This document shows, in pieces, positions 7,325-15,768 of a stretch of 64,000 nt of DNA. Every line of letters starts with the position of its first letter. The first letter of the stretch is position 1. The stretch is taken from assembly GCF_026222555.1 (NCBI RefSeq), contig NZ_CP098511.1, forward strand, positions 2,399,501-2,463,500, read 5' to 3'. A model generated the notes under the pieces. That model was not told the DNA's origin, searched no databases, and saw only the letters and a list, made by a program, of their open reading frames with translations. The position numbers and the translations under genes are program-made. This stretch comes from Aquimarina sp. ERC-38 (GTDB lineage Bacteria; Bacteroidota; Bacteroidia; Flavobacteriales; Flavobacteriaceae).

Positions 7325-7634
7325 ATCTTGTTGTTAGATAATAGTATATTATCAGTAGTAGTTCTTTAACTCAGATAAGAACGGTTAGATTTAGTTATAT
7401 ATAGTGATTATTGTCTGAACAATAAGTTGTAAACCATTAGCTATCTTCTTCAACTAATATTTTCTTCTCTAAGTATGAGTGGTTTATTTTATGCTATTCG
7501 CACTTTGTTAGGTACTTCGATTTTGAAATTTTGATTCCGTAGTAATTTAATATTGTAGTACTTCGTTTAGCTTTAAAATGTTATTTTCGTAATAAATTTG
7601 AATACATTGCGACAATAGCATTAAAACACTTATT
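7325..7634. other. Spacer before the rhodanese pair
   Basis: No gene seen. TAAATTTG at 7593-7600 matches the Bacteroidota -7 element TAnnTTTG and lies 34 nt before the first rhodanese ATG; a matching upstream TTG at normal spacing is not visible. Confidence 0.5.
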
Positions 7635-7949
7635 ATGATTAAAGATATTACCCAGGATGAGTGGGTAGAAATGATTGAAAATGATAAAGACGCTGTTATT
7701 CTGGATGTAAGAACAGATGATGAAGTAGCAGAGGGTTACATACCGGGCATGATTAACTACGATATCCATGGCGGACAAGAATTTATGGATCAGTTGAATA
7801 CTTTGGATAAAAGTAAAAATTACTACGTCTACTGTCGTTCCGGCGCAAGAAGTGGTCAAGCTTGTCAAATCATGGATCAAAATGGTTTTGCAAATGCGTA
7901 TAACCTCATAGGCGGGTTTATGAACTGGGATGGTGATATAGAAGAATAG
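7635..7949 (+). CDS. Single-domain rhodanese-like protein, cytoplasmic
   Basis: A 104-residue single rhodanese domain. The active-site loop is CRSGARSG with the sulfur-accepting Cys67; the upstream LDVRTDDEVAEGYIPG segment is the usual rhodanese signature. There is no signal peptide, so it should work in the cytoplasm as a persulfide carrier or sulfurtransferase. It is 7 nt upstream of a second, exported rhodanese, so the pair forms an operon with one member inside and one outside the inner membrane. The sulfur donor and acceptor are unknown. Confidence 0.92.
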   Translation: MIKDITQDEWVEMIENDKDAVILDVRTDDEVAEGYIPGMINYDIHGGQEFMDQLNTLDKSKNYYVYCRSGARSGQACQIMDQNGFANAYNLIGGFMNWDGDIEE

Positions 7950-7956
7950 TAAAATT

Positions 7957-8361
7957 ATGAAGATAAAGCTGCTAAGTATTATTTCCATTCTTTTGGTTTT
8001 ATCCGTGAGTTGCGCACAAACTACGGAAACTACTGAAAAAAGTACAATAGAACTCCTTTCTCCCGAAGAAATGAATACCTTATTATCCTTGGAAAACGTA
8101 CAGCTTATTGATGTGCGAACCCCGAAGGAATTTCAAGGGGGACATATTAAGGGAGCTATTAATATTGATTATAGAGATGCTAATTTTCTGGAAATGCTTG
8201 CTAAAGTAGATAAATCCAAACCAGTTGCCGTGTATTGTAAAAAGGGTGGGAGAAGCGGTGCTTGTTCAAACATTATGCAAAAAGAAGGTTTTCAAAAGAT
8301 CTATGACCTGGATGGGGGAATTACGAGTTGGATCTATGAAGGGAAACCGGTTTCTAAGTGA
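7957..8361 (+). CDS. Rhodanese-like lipoprotein
   Basis: A 134-residue protein with a lipoprotein signal peptide (lipobox SVSC, Cys19) followed by one rhodanese domain. The signature LIDVRTPKEFQGGHIKGAIN and the active loop CKKGGRSG with Cys94 are present. It is translated just 7 nt after a cytoplasmic rhodanese. Exported rhodaneses of this kind are common in Bacteroidota; their physiological role outside the cytoplasm is unclear. The loop has Lys-Lys where most have Arg-Ser. Confidence 0.9.
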   Translation: MKIKLLSIISILLVLSVSCAQTTETTEKSTIELLSPEEMNTLLSLENVQLIDVRTPKEFQGGHIKGAINIDYRDANFLEMLAKVDKSKPVAVYCKKGGRSGACSNIMQKEGFQKIYDLDGGITSWIYEGKPVSK

Positions 8362-8796
8362 TTTGTGGGTGATCTTTTAGTAATGTGTTTCAGATCAAAC
8401 ATGAATTAATTCAAAAGAATAGTTGTAATCTATTAATCTTTTACTTTTTTCGTTGTCAATCCAGGCTTTTTCTTCATGACTTTTTTTCATAATTTGAGTT
8501 GCATTTTATTTTTAATGAACTTTAAAGTAAAATCCCATGTCATTAAAGATAAGAAGAAGTACCATAGCTAAGAACTATCTAAAAAACTAAATCAATCAGC
8601 TAATAGGTAACCAAAAGATATAAAAGAAACACTAAATAGGTAAAAATAAAACCTAGATTTATTAACAATATTAAATACTAGTCAATCAAAAGAATTTAAT
8701 TACCAACGCTTTCAGGTATTTTAAAAAGTTTTAGCGTTAGTTGGCTATAAGTAGATAATGTACTTTGTTCCGGTTAAATCTTAGTATAAATCATAC
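8362..8796. other. AT-rich spacer
   Basis: No gene or RNA recognised. A weak inverted repeat (AACGCT at about 8705 and AGCGTT at about 8733, 6 bp) is present, too loose to call a terminator. Confidence 0.45.
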
Positions 8797-9156
8797 GTGG
8801 AACATATTTCCGAATACATTGAATATGCTGCTAAAGGCATAGAAATCATAGGTATATTAGTCATTATAGTGGGTACGTTACTAGCGTTACTACAGTATGT
8901 AAGCCATCTTTTTAGTGCAAAAGAAAAATCTTATTTAAAATTAAGACACCAATTGGGAAAAGCTATTTTACTAGGATTAGAAATCCTGGTTGCGGCTGAT
9001 ATTATCGCTACGGTAGTTACTGAGCCTACGATGAATAAGGTACTTACCCTGGGGGTTGTCGTATTGATACGAACCTTTCTAAGTTTATCCTTACAGGTAG
9101 AAATTGAAGGTAAGTTTCCGTGGCAATCTTCTAAAACTAATAATCTAAAAGAATGA
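8797..9156 (+). CDS. DUF1622 family membrane protein
   Basis: A 119-residue protein of the DUF1622 family, with three likely membrane segments (about residues 14-37, 54-72 and 80-97). The conserved stretch LRHQLGKAILLGLEILVAADII is typical of the family. Its function is unknown. The start is a GTG at 8797; no ATG fits better. It overlaps the next gene by four bases (9153-9156), and that gene overlaps the third by 20, so the three form a tightly coupled operon. Confidence 0.85.
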   Translation: MEHISEYIEYAAKGIEIIGILVIIVGTLLALLQYVSHLFSAKEKSYLKLRHQLGKAILLGLEILVAADIIATVVTEPTMNKVLTLGVVVLIRTFLSLSLQVEIEGKFPWQSSKTNNLKE

Positions 9157-9755
9157 AGCTAAAATATATATATGCACCCTTTCTGTATGTTTTCTTTATA
9201 ATGTGTTTTTATATCAATATGAATGGACAGAAGAAATATGAAAGGGAATATCGAATTCAGAAAACAGAATTTCCGGTATCTGCTATTGATTATTTAAAAC
9301 AAAACAATTTTACTACCTGTAAAATCAAATACTACCTGGAATCTGACAGCACCAATCAAAGTTATGAAGCCAAATTTAAATATAAAGATCACAGGTATAG
9401 CGTAGAATTTAATACCAACGGAATTCTAGAAGATATTGAAGTGAACGTAGATTTAGACTGGTTGGATAAAAGCTTACAGGAACAAATAGCTACACGACTA
9501 GATTCGTTGTTTAAAAAGCATCGAATTTTAAAAGTTCAGGTGCAATACCCTAATACGGAGGTTGAGAACACTACAGTTATTGCCAAAGCTGCAAAAACCT
9601 TGGATACCTCAATACTACATAACTATGAATTATTAGTTGCAGCAAGAAAAGAAGATGAAGGGTATAGCGATTATGAATTACTTTTTGATAAAAAGGGAAA
9701 CGTGCTAAAAATCAGAAAATCGGTACCACCAGCTTATGGATATATTTTGTATTAG
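9153..9755 (+). CDS. Exported protein of unknown function, possibly PepSY-like
   Basis: A 200-residue protein with an N-terminal signal peptide or anchor (IYAPFLYVFFIMCFYINMNG). The mature part alternates charged beta-strand-like segments, and the run YLKQNNFTTCKIKYYLE ... YKDHRYSVEFNTNG ... DYELLFDKKGNVLKIRKS recalls the PepSY-like fold (two copies, roughly residues 45-105 and 130-192), but this is only a suggestion. Overlaps at both ends place it in the operon with DUF1622 upstream and the DUF2490 gene downstream. No catalytic residues are obvious. Confidence 0.7.
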   Translation: MKLKYIYAPFLYVFFIMCFYINMNGQKKYEREYRIQKTEFPVSAIDYLKQNNFTTCKIKYYLESDSTNQSYEAKFKYKDHRYSVEFNTNGILEDIEVNVDLDWLDKSLQEQIATRLDSLFKKHRILKVQVQYPNTEVENTTVIAKAAKTLDTSILHNYELLVAARKEDEGYSDYELLFDKKGNVLKIRKSVPPAYGYILY

Positions 9756-10425
9756 GTTTTTTCTGATCATAGCATCCTGCTTTATGCTACAAGGAGTCGC
9801 AGCTCAAAGCAACTTCGGGGGTTTTATGCAACCTCAGGTGACCCTGGAATATAAAATAACTCCAATGTATTCTCATACGAACGGAATTGAAGAGCGAAAT
9901 TCTTTCAGCCGAGAGGCTAAATCATTTTGGGAGGTACAACAATTAGATCTTTTTCATTTCTCCCAGCTTCGGATTTTGGATAACCAAACCCTGGCAATCG
10001 GAATTCAGTATCGATTCCGACAGCTTTTTTCCGAAGATAAAGAAGACGAATTGCGATTTACCGAGCAGTATTCTTTGACTAAAAGAGGATTTTCAGTACG
10101 TTACGGACATCGGCTACGCACCGAACAACGAATTAGCAAGGAAGAAACTATTCATAGATTTCGTTATCGATTTATGTTAGATTTTCCTCTAAAAGGACAG
10201 GTCTTAGATATACATGAGCTTTATATTGCTTTCGGAACGGAAAGTTTATGGAGTGTGGCTTCTTCAACGCAACCGGAATTTGATCAACGACTTCTTATGG
10301 ATTTCGGATGGGTTGTCACTAAAAGTATCAGTTTAGAATTAGGTATTGAACACCGAATTGAAAACTACACGAATGACGTAGCGCAAAATCTTTTTATCAA
10401 CTCAAGTTTAAACTTTTCATTGTAA
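9736..10425 (+). CDS. DUF2490 family outer-membrane-type protein
   Basis: A 229-residue protein with a signal peptide (FFLIIASCFMLQGVAAQ) and a body of amphipathic beta strands such as IGIQYRFRQLF, FSVRYGHRLRTEQRI and HRFRYRFMLDF, matching DUF2490, which is predicted to form an outer-membrane beta barrel. It ends in a typical barrel-closing strand with a C-terminal hydrophobic residue (LNFSL). The gene starts 20 nt inside the preceding gene. Ligand or role unknown. Confidence 0.82.
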   Translation: MDIFCIRFFLIIASCFMLQGVAAQSNFGGFMQPQVTLEYKITPMYSHTNGIEERNSFSREAKSFWEVQQLDLFHFSQLRILDNQTLAIGIQYRFRQLFSEDKEDELRFTEQYSLTKRGFSVRYGHRLRTEQRISKEETIHRFRYRFMLDFPLKGQVLDIHELYIAFGTESLWSVASSTQPEFDQRLLMDFGWVVTKSISLELGIEHRIENYTNDVAQNLFINSSLNFSL

Positions 10426-10705
10426 AAAAGCAAAGTACTTTAAGGGTTCTTCCCTTCAATTTTTCAAGAGTGCTATTCTTTATTCTTAAATGAATCAAAT
10501 CACTTTCCCTTCTACCAATTGTTTTATCAAATAAAAAAATAGCATGATACATAGTATAATATCTCCTTAGGCAGGTGCCATACTGGGTAAGCTAAAAGTC
10601 CTATAATATCCTTTTAAAATTATGTAAGATAAAATCGATGCTATTTTAAGAATTTTGCCAGGTACAAATTACAAGAAATTATTAATTCATTTAAAAAGCT
10701 ATTTT
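10426..10705. other. Spacer after the DUF2490 gene
   Basis: No gene called. A short hairpin (AAGGG/CCCTT with a 5-nt loop, about 10441-10455) is followed by a T-rich stretch and may end the upstream operon. Confidence 0.4.
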
Positions 10706-10840
10706 ATGAACACGTATGCTAAAATAACAGAACAAAAATTAAAGCCAATCAAATTTAACCGAACTTATACTTCAAATTGTGATACGATTGTTTGTAGAAA
10801 AAATACCAGGAAGTTAAGTAAAGCGTATAATATTGTTTAA
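10706..10840 (+). CDS. Small basic hypothetical protein (44 residues)
   Basis: An ATG at 10706 opens a 44-codon frame starting MNTYAKITEQKLKPIKFNR, rich in Lys and Arg, ending 21 nt before the DJ-1/PfpI gene. The open frame continues upstream of this ATG, but the upstream part has no ATG and looks non-coding. It could be a real small protein co-transcribed with the next gene or chance; I do not recognise it. Confidence 0.3.
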   Translation: MNTYAKITEQKLKPIKFNRTYTSNCDTIVCRKNTRKLSKAYNIV

Positions 10841-10861
10841 ATAATTAAAGTAAAATGTGCT

Positions 10862-11560
10862 ATGAAGAACATACTGATTATAACAACATCACACAGTGAG
10901 TTACTGAATACAGATACTACCACAGGACTGTGGCTCGGAGAATTCACAGAGCCTTACTACTATTTTATTGACAAAGGATATACGATAACCATTGCGAACC
11001 CTAAAGGAGGCTATCCACCGATTGATCCGGTAAGTGAATTAACCGAGAATATTACCAGTTCAAACCGACGTTTTCAAGAAGATCCGGAAGTGAAACAACG
11101 ATTACAGAATGCTATTACCCTCGATGAAGTAGATGTGTCAAAATTTGACGGCGTATTTTTTCCGGGAGGACATGGACCTATGTTTGATTTGGCTAATAAC
11201 CAAACCTCCGCAAGCATCATCAACCAAATGCTAGTACAGGGAAAACCTGTAGCTTCGGTGTGTCATGGGCCAGCAGCACTGATAAAAGCTGCCGAAGAAA
11301 ATCCTGCATTGTTGGTAAATAAGAAAGTAACCGGATTCTCAAACGCCGAAGAAAAGTTGGTTTTAAAAGATGATACAATTCCTTTTTTCTTAGAAGATGC
11401 TTTAAAAGAAAAAGGAGGTAACTATACCTCAGCAGCCCTACCTTTTACAACTCATGTAGAAGTGGACGGACTGCTAATCACCGGTCAGAACCCAATGTCT
11501 TCTAGTAAAGTTGCCGAAGAACTGGATACTATTTTAATAGAACAAACCGTAATTGTATAA
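10862..11560 (+). CDS. DJ-1/PfpI superfamily (type 1 glutamine amidotransferase-like) protein
   Basis: A 232-residue member of the DJ-1/ThiJ/PfpI superfamily close to the Hsp31-like glyoxalase III and chaperone group. The nucleophile elbow is ASVCHGPAAL with Cys134 and adjacent His135, the usual glutamate comes from GEFTEPYYYF (around residue 27 or 30), and VFFPGGHGPMFDL is the conserved glycine loop. Members detoxify methylglyoxal or protect glycated proteins; I cannot tell which applies here. It is convergent with the BCCT gene, with a strong hairpin between them. Confidence 0.9.
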   Translation: MKNILIITTSHSELLNTDTTTGLWLGEFTEPYYYFIDKGYTITIANPKGGYPPIDPVSELTENITSSNRRFQEDPEVKQRLQNAITLDEVDVSKFDGVFFPGGHGPMFDLANNQTSASIINQMLVQGKPVASVCHGPAALIKAAEENPALLVNKKVTGFSNAEEKLVLKDDTIPFFLEDALKEKGGNYTSAALPFTTHVEVDGLLITGQNPMSSSKVAEELDTILIEQTVIV

Positions 11561-11770
11561 ATAAATAAGCGTAAGAGAGTTAGTTGAAGAAATGGTAAGC
11601 TAGGATTATATTTTACAGTAGTGCGTTTGAATAATAAATTTTATTAAATCAGTAAAAAACTAGCAATAACAAAAGTTTTTATTAGAAAAGTTAAATTATT
11701 CTGAGTTCAACTGAAGAGTTCAATATCCTAAATAAAATTCAGGACAGGCTACTTTTCTTTATTTTATCAC

Positions 11771-11822
11771 AAAAAGCGTTAACCCGCCCTGCCCGTCCGA
11801 CCAGGGCGGGTTAACGCTTTTT
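11771..11822. terminator. Very strong GC-rich bidirectional terminator hairpin
   Basis: A perfect 21-bp inverted repeat (11771-11791 with 11802-11822) closes a 10-nt loop. Its core GCGTTAACCCGCCCTG is far richer in GC than its surroundings. Each arm ends in five or more A or T, so it can act as a terminator for the DJ-1 gene on the plus strand and the BCCT gene on the minus strand. The GC content and perfect symmetry suggest it could belong to a dispersed repeat family. Confidence 0.9.
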
Positions 11823-11855
11823 CTTGAATGTATTTTAAGTATTTAGATACAACTT

Positions 11856-13382
11856 TCAACTGCATTTAGTTGATCGTGTAGTATAAAGCGTTTTAAAAAA
11901 TAACACAATCATCACGATCATTAGCAAAGAGAATGGTAGCGAAGTAATAATTAATAACTTTTGCATGGCAATCAGGACATCTACCTGATCATTACTATTC
12001 CCTAAAAAGATGATGCCGATGGTACATAAAGTTAATAGTAATGTCCAGATCAACCTGTGCTTCTTCCCAGGTTCTTTCTTTCCTCCATCGGTAAACATAC
12101 TTAATACAAAAATGGCTGAATCCAATGAGGTCACCAGAAAACTTACCAGGAGCAGAAGGATAACCGAGTTAACGAAGCTAGCGTAGGGGTAGTACGAAAA
12201 GAACTGGTAAACAGAGGTGAAAACATTGTCAAACTCTCCGGTGTAGGCTAAGCTATTTTTTATAATTTCAAAAGCAGCAGTTCCAAAAGTGGTAAACCAG
12301 AAAAACGTTCCTAAGGATGGGATTAATAAAACACCTAATACTAGTTCTCGTATAGTTCTTCCCCTGGAAATACGGGCAATAAAAATTCCGGTAAAAGGTG
12401 CCCAGGCCAACCAGAAAGCCCAGTAGTAATAGGTCCAATCGGTTAAAAAAGAGGTTCCCGGATTAAAGTTACCTAGGGCCAGGCTTAAGGGTATAAAATC
12501 TATAATATAGTGATATAGTGCAATAAAAAAACGGGATATAATTTGAAGTACGTTTTCCTGAAAAAGAACAAACAGTAAAAGAAGTACCGTACAATAGATA
12601 TTAATTTTTGAGATCAATTTAATTCCCCTTGATATTCCCGCATAAGCAGATATCCCGGCAATTATAGAAATACCTAGTACAATATATACGGTTTGGGATA
12701 TGGAGATAGTGGTATCAAATAAATAGGCTAAACCTCCTTCAATTTGTGTTGTACCTAGTCCAATAGCTGCTACCAACCCGAAGATAGTGGTAAAAATACA
12801 TAAGAGGTCAATAATCGATAGATAAGCTTTGTTTATAAAAGTAGGTTGACGTACCGCTTTCGAACTATAAAAGGTACTACTCATCTTTACCGGGGTATCC
12901 CTAACAAAAATGGCGTAACCAAATATGATGGCAAACAGTGCGTAAAATGCCCATGCAGTAAACCCCCAGTGATAGAACACATATTCGAGTGCGATAATAT
13001 CAGTACTTGCACCGTTTACAATCGGAGGGTTGTTTTTCATAAATACGGGTTCTTGTACAGCACGCAGTAGAATCCCTGCACCCATCCCTGCGCTGTATAA
13101 CATAGAAACCCATTCTAAACGTGAATAGGAAGGTTTTTCAAAACTCTTACCTAATTTTTGCTTACCTGCAGGTAATAGTGCCACTCCTATTACTATGAAT
13201 ACACTTAAAAATCCCAGGTACAAATAATAATGCCCGAAGTAATTACGGACTTCTATTGAAAGTTTTTCAATAAAGTAGTAAGTAGCTTCGGTTTTAAAAA
13301 CAAAAAAGTAAGATATTGTACAAAACAAAAGACTTATACTTATCAATAAACCGTACCGCTTTAAATAATACATAAAAGGCAT
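11856..13382 (-). CDS. BCCT family transporter (betaine/carnitine/choline type)
   Basis: A 508-residue membrane protein with about 12 transmembrane segments. The family signature YYYWAFWLAWAPFTGIFIARISRGRTIRELVLG and WFTTFGTAAFE are well conserved. BCCT carriers import osmoprotectants or quaternary amines. The substrate-site region normally reading G-x-G-x-x-F-W-x-x-x-E-P is here MGAGILLRAVQEP, so the aromatic (Trp) of that motif is replaced and the substrate may differ from betaine. The long C-terminal osmosensing tail of BetP is absent. It stands alone, convergent with the DJ-1 gene. Confidence 0.92.
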   Translation of the reverse strand: MPFMYYLKRYGLLISISLLFCTISYFFVFKTEATYYFIEKLSIEVRNYFGHYYLYLGFLSVFIVIGVALLPAGKQKLGKSFEKPSYSRLEWVSMLYSAGMGAGILLRAVQEPVFMKNNPPIVNGASTDIIALEYVFYHWGFTAWAFYALFAIIFGYAIFVRDTPVKMSSTFYSSKAVRQPTFINKAYLSIIDLLCIFTTIFGLVAAIGLGTTQIEGGLAYLFDTTISISQTVYIVLGISIIAGISAYAGISRGIKLISKINIYCTVLLLLFVLFQENVLQIISRFFIALYHYIIDFIPLSLALGNFNPGTSFLTDWTYYYWAFWLAWAPFTGIFIARISRGRTIRELVLGVLLIPSLGTFFWFTTFGTAAFEIIKNSLAYTGEFDNVFTSVYQFFSYYPYASFVNSVILLLLVSFLVTSLDSAIFVLSMFTDGGKKEPGKKHRLIWTLLLTLCTIGIIFLGNSNDQVDVLIAMQKLLIITSLPFSLLMIVMIVLFFKTLYTTRSTKCS

Positions 13383-13627
13383 TTTATAACACTATCGATG
13401 AAAGATACTATTATAAACGGATAGGATTAAAATTTAACAGTTCAATTCCACTTTTTTTTGCTTTTCATTAAAATTTTTATTTTAACTTGTAATAACTTAA
13501 GGGTAGAATACATGTATAATATTTTGACTAAACCGTAATGATGTTTTTGTAAAGCGTATGTAAATCTATTATTACAAAATCATTTATTGAGGTTGTTTTT
13601 TAATAACTAACTTTTAAATAAATACTT

Positions 13628-13912
13628 ATGAAAAGAGTAATAGTAGATTACAAAAAATTGAACGAAGACATTCTAAACCTTCTTATCAATAAATTTCCTG
13701 ACGGTTACAACGACGGAGATATTATTTCTTTTAGAAATCAGCACAACGAAACGGTCGAAGCGGTCGAAGTAAGAACAGAAGAAACGATCTACCTGGTTAA
13801 AATTAGTAAACGCTTGTCAGATACCATGGCAAACTTTATGGATGAGGAAGATACTAGTGTAGAAACTACCAATCAATCCGAAGAACTGGACGTAGTGATT
13901 TCAGACGAATAG
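13628..13912 (+). CDS. Small acidic hypothetical protein
   Basis: A 94-residue protein, MKRVIVDYKKLNEDILNLLI..., with a globular first two thirds (FPDGYNDGDIISFRN, ETIYLVKISKRL) and an acidic tail (MDEEDTSVETTNQSEELDVVISDE). There is no signal peptide or membrane segment. I do not recognise a named domain. Its ATG is preceded by an A/T-rich leader, and its stop is 10 nt from the convergent meaB stop. Confidence 0.7.
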   Translation: MKRVIVDYKKLNEDILNLLINKFPDGYNDGDIISFRNQHNETVEAVEVRTEETIYLVKISKRLSDTMANFMDEEDTSVETTNQSEELDVVISDE

Positions 13913-13922
13913 ATTTTAACTT

Positions 13923-14990
13923 TTATGTAAACTTCTTTAAAAGGGTTTCCGCAGCTTGAAAGGGGGACAGTTTTTTATTAACTACTAATTTTTCAAGAGA
14001 GGCAATTTCGGATTGTAATTGTTTATTTTGATAGAATTGTGATAATAACCTGTTTTCTATAGTCTTATGTAGCCAGTTTATATCCTGTTGTTTTCTTCTC
14101 CGATCAAAAGATTTATTTTGCTTGGTAAATTGAACATACTGCGCTATCATTAGGTTTGCTTCGGCGATACCTTTGTTGTGCAGTGCGCTACAACTAAGAA
14201 CCTTAGGTTGCCAGTCATTTTCTTTAACTGATAATAAATGTAGTGCTTTGCTGAAGTGATTTTTAGCTTTTTTAGTTGCCAGTTGATTATCACCATCATC
14301 TTTATTAATTAAAATGGCGTCGGCTAATTCAATAATACCTCTTTTAATACCTTGTAATTCATCACCGGCTCCGGCTAGTTTTAATAATAGAAATATATCA
14401 GTCATATGGTAAACGGCAGTTTCGCTTTGTCCTACCCCCACCGTCTCAACAATGATACGTTCATATCCAGCGGCTTCACAAAGTATGATGGTCTCACGGG
14501 TCATTTGCGTAACACCACCTAACGACGTTCCGGCGGCAGACGGTCGTATAAAAACTTGATCTGAGGCAGCCAGCTTTTCCATTCTGGTTTTATCCCCCAT
14601 AATACTCCCTTTGGTCATAGAGCTGGAAGGATCAACTGCCAGAACAGCCAGTTTTTTATGCTGTGTCATCCAGTAAGTGCCTAAGGTTTCAATAAATGTA
14701 CTTTTGCCTACTCCGGGCACTCCCGTAATTCCGATCCGGACGGAATTGCCACTGTAGGGCAAACATTTTTGAATTAACTCTTGTGCAAGTATGTTGTCTT
14801 GTTCTTTTTTGCTTTCAACCAGTGTAATTCCCTGGCTTAAGGCAACAATACTACCTTTACGAATTTCTTCAAATAAAAAAGGAACAATATCCGGAGATAG
14901 CCTGCTCTTTTGAAAAGAAGTTGCCAGTTTTCTATTAATATGAGAGGGCACTTTAGGTATGCTTTCTGTCGATTTTTCCTTTCCGGACAC
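13923..14990 (-). CDS. meaB: Methylmalonyl-CoA mutase-associated GTPase MeaB
   Basis: A 355-residue G3E-type GTPase. The Walker A loop GVPGVGKST is at residues 90-98. Further motifs are DPSSSMTKGSIMGDKTRM, ETVGVGQSE and the base-specificity NKDDGDN. MeaB/ArgK guards adenosylcobalamin loading and repair of methylmalonyl-CoA mutase. The mutase genes are not in the window, but a PduO-type cobalamin adenosyltransferase is at 25826-26401. The old name ArgK (arginine kinase) is misleading. It is a single gene, convergent with the small acidic protein. Confidence 0.95.
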   Translation of the reverse strand: MSGKEKSTESIPKVPSHINRKLATSFQKSRLSPDIVPFLFEEIRKGSIVALSQGITLVESKKEQDNILAQELIQKCLPYSGNSVRIGITGVPGVGKSTFIETLGTYWMTQHKKLAVLAVDPSSSMTKGSIMGDKTRMEKLAASDQVFIRPSAAGTSLGGVTQMTRETIILCEAAGYERIIVETVGVGQSETAVYHMTDIFLLLKLAGAGDELQGIKRGIIELADAILINKDDGDNQLATKKAKNHFSKALHLLSVKENDWQPKVLSCSALHNKGIAEANLMIAQYVQFTKQNKSFDRRRKQQDINWLHKTIENRLLSQFYQNKQLQSEIASLEKLVVNKKLSPFQAAETLLKKFT

Positions 14991-15076
14991 GGGATAGCTT
15001 TATTATAATTTTAAGAAACCTAATGTTTAAACTTTAGGTAAGATACACTATATTGAATTTAAAATAAACGTAAAAT

Positions 15077-15502
15077 ATGAAAACATTGTATACTGCAGAG
15101 GCGACAACGAAAGGTGGTCGGGCAGGTAAAGTAACTTCAAGTTCAAAAGCTATTGATAATCAATTGAGTGTACCTAAAGAACTTGGAGGTGAGGGAGGTA
15201 ATAATACCAATCCGGAAGAATTGTTTGCAGCCGGATATTCTGCTTGTTATGGAAGTGCCTTACAACATGTGGCAGATAAACACAAAATAGACCTTGGTGA
15301 TTTTTCAGTAACCGCTTCGGTTTCTATAGGTAAAACCGAAGAAGAAGATTTTCAACTATCCGTAATATTGGATTCATATTTACCTACGGTAGATATTGAA
15401 ACCGGTGAAAAACTGGTAAATGAAGCGCATAAAGTATGCCCGTACTCCAAGGCTACCCGGGACAATATTGATGTAACTTTAAATATTTTATTGGACGAAT
15501 AA
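15077..15502 (+). CDS. ohr: OsmC/Ohr family organic hydroperoxide resistance protein
   Basis: A 141-residue OsmC-fold thiol peroxidase. The two redox cysteines are present: Cys57 in AAGYSACYGSALQHV and Cys121 in KVCPYSKATRDNIDVTL. The N-terminus MKTLYTAEATTKGGRAGKV is typical of Ohr, including the conserved Arg15. Ohr reduces organic hydroperoxides using lipoyl-type donors. An OhrR regulator is not next to it. It is followed by a long-stem terminator. Confidence 0.93.
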   Translation: MKTLYTAEATTKGGRAGKVTSSSKAIDNQLSVPKELGGEGGNNTNPEELFAAGYSACYGSALQHVADKHKIDLGDFSVTASVSIGKTEEEDFQLSVILDSYLPTVDIETGEKLVNEAHKVCPYSKATRDNIDVTLNILLDE

Positions 15503-15523
15503 AAGTCTTCTATAAAAGGTAAG

Positions 15524-15595
15524 AAAGGTTGTTTGGTCTTAAGTTAAGTATGCTACGTAAAATGGGTACTTTCGTAAATAGACCAAACAACCTTT
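15524..15595 (+). terminator. Terminator after ohr, 16-bp stem with a 40-nt loop
   Basis: AAAGGTTGTTTGGTCT (15524-15539) pairs perfectly with 15580-15595 and is followed by a run of T to 15600. The loop is unusually long. Located right after the ohr stop, it should end that transcript. A 73-codon open frame that begins inside the left arm is judged spurious. Confidence 0.82.
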
Positions 15596-15768
15596 TTTTT
15601 AATACTCATCAAGAAGTATACATTCGTTCATTAAATCCGAAGATCAACTGTTTTTTTAAAGTTCGGTATGATTTTTATGTATATTTTGTAACATCACTAA
15701 AAAATTATAGTTTTATAGGTATCTATAAAAAGGAGACAGCTGTTTTTTAACCATTAATATAAGAAGTT

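Noticed and set aside
7581..7988. Hydrophobic 135-codon minus-strand ORF
   Set aside because: It is antisense to a clear rhodanese gene and its hydrophobicity is a shadow of that frame.
15529..15750. 73-codon plus-strand ORF after ohr
   Set aside because: It begins inside the terminator stem, has no recognisable features and its composition follows the AT-rich spacer.
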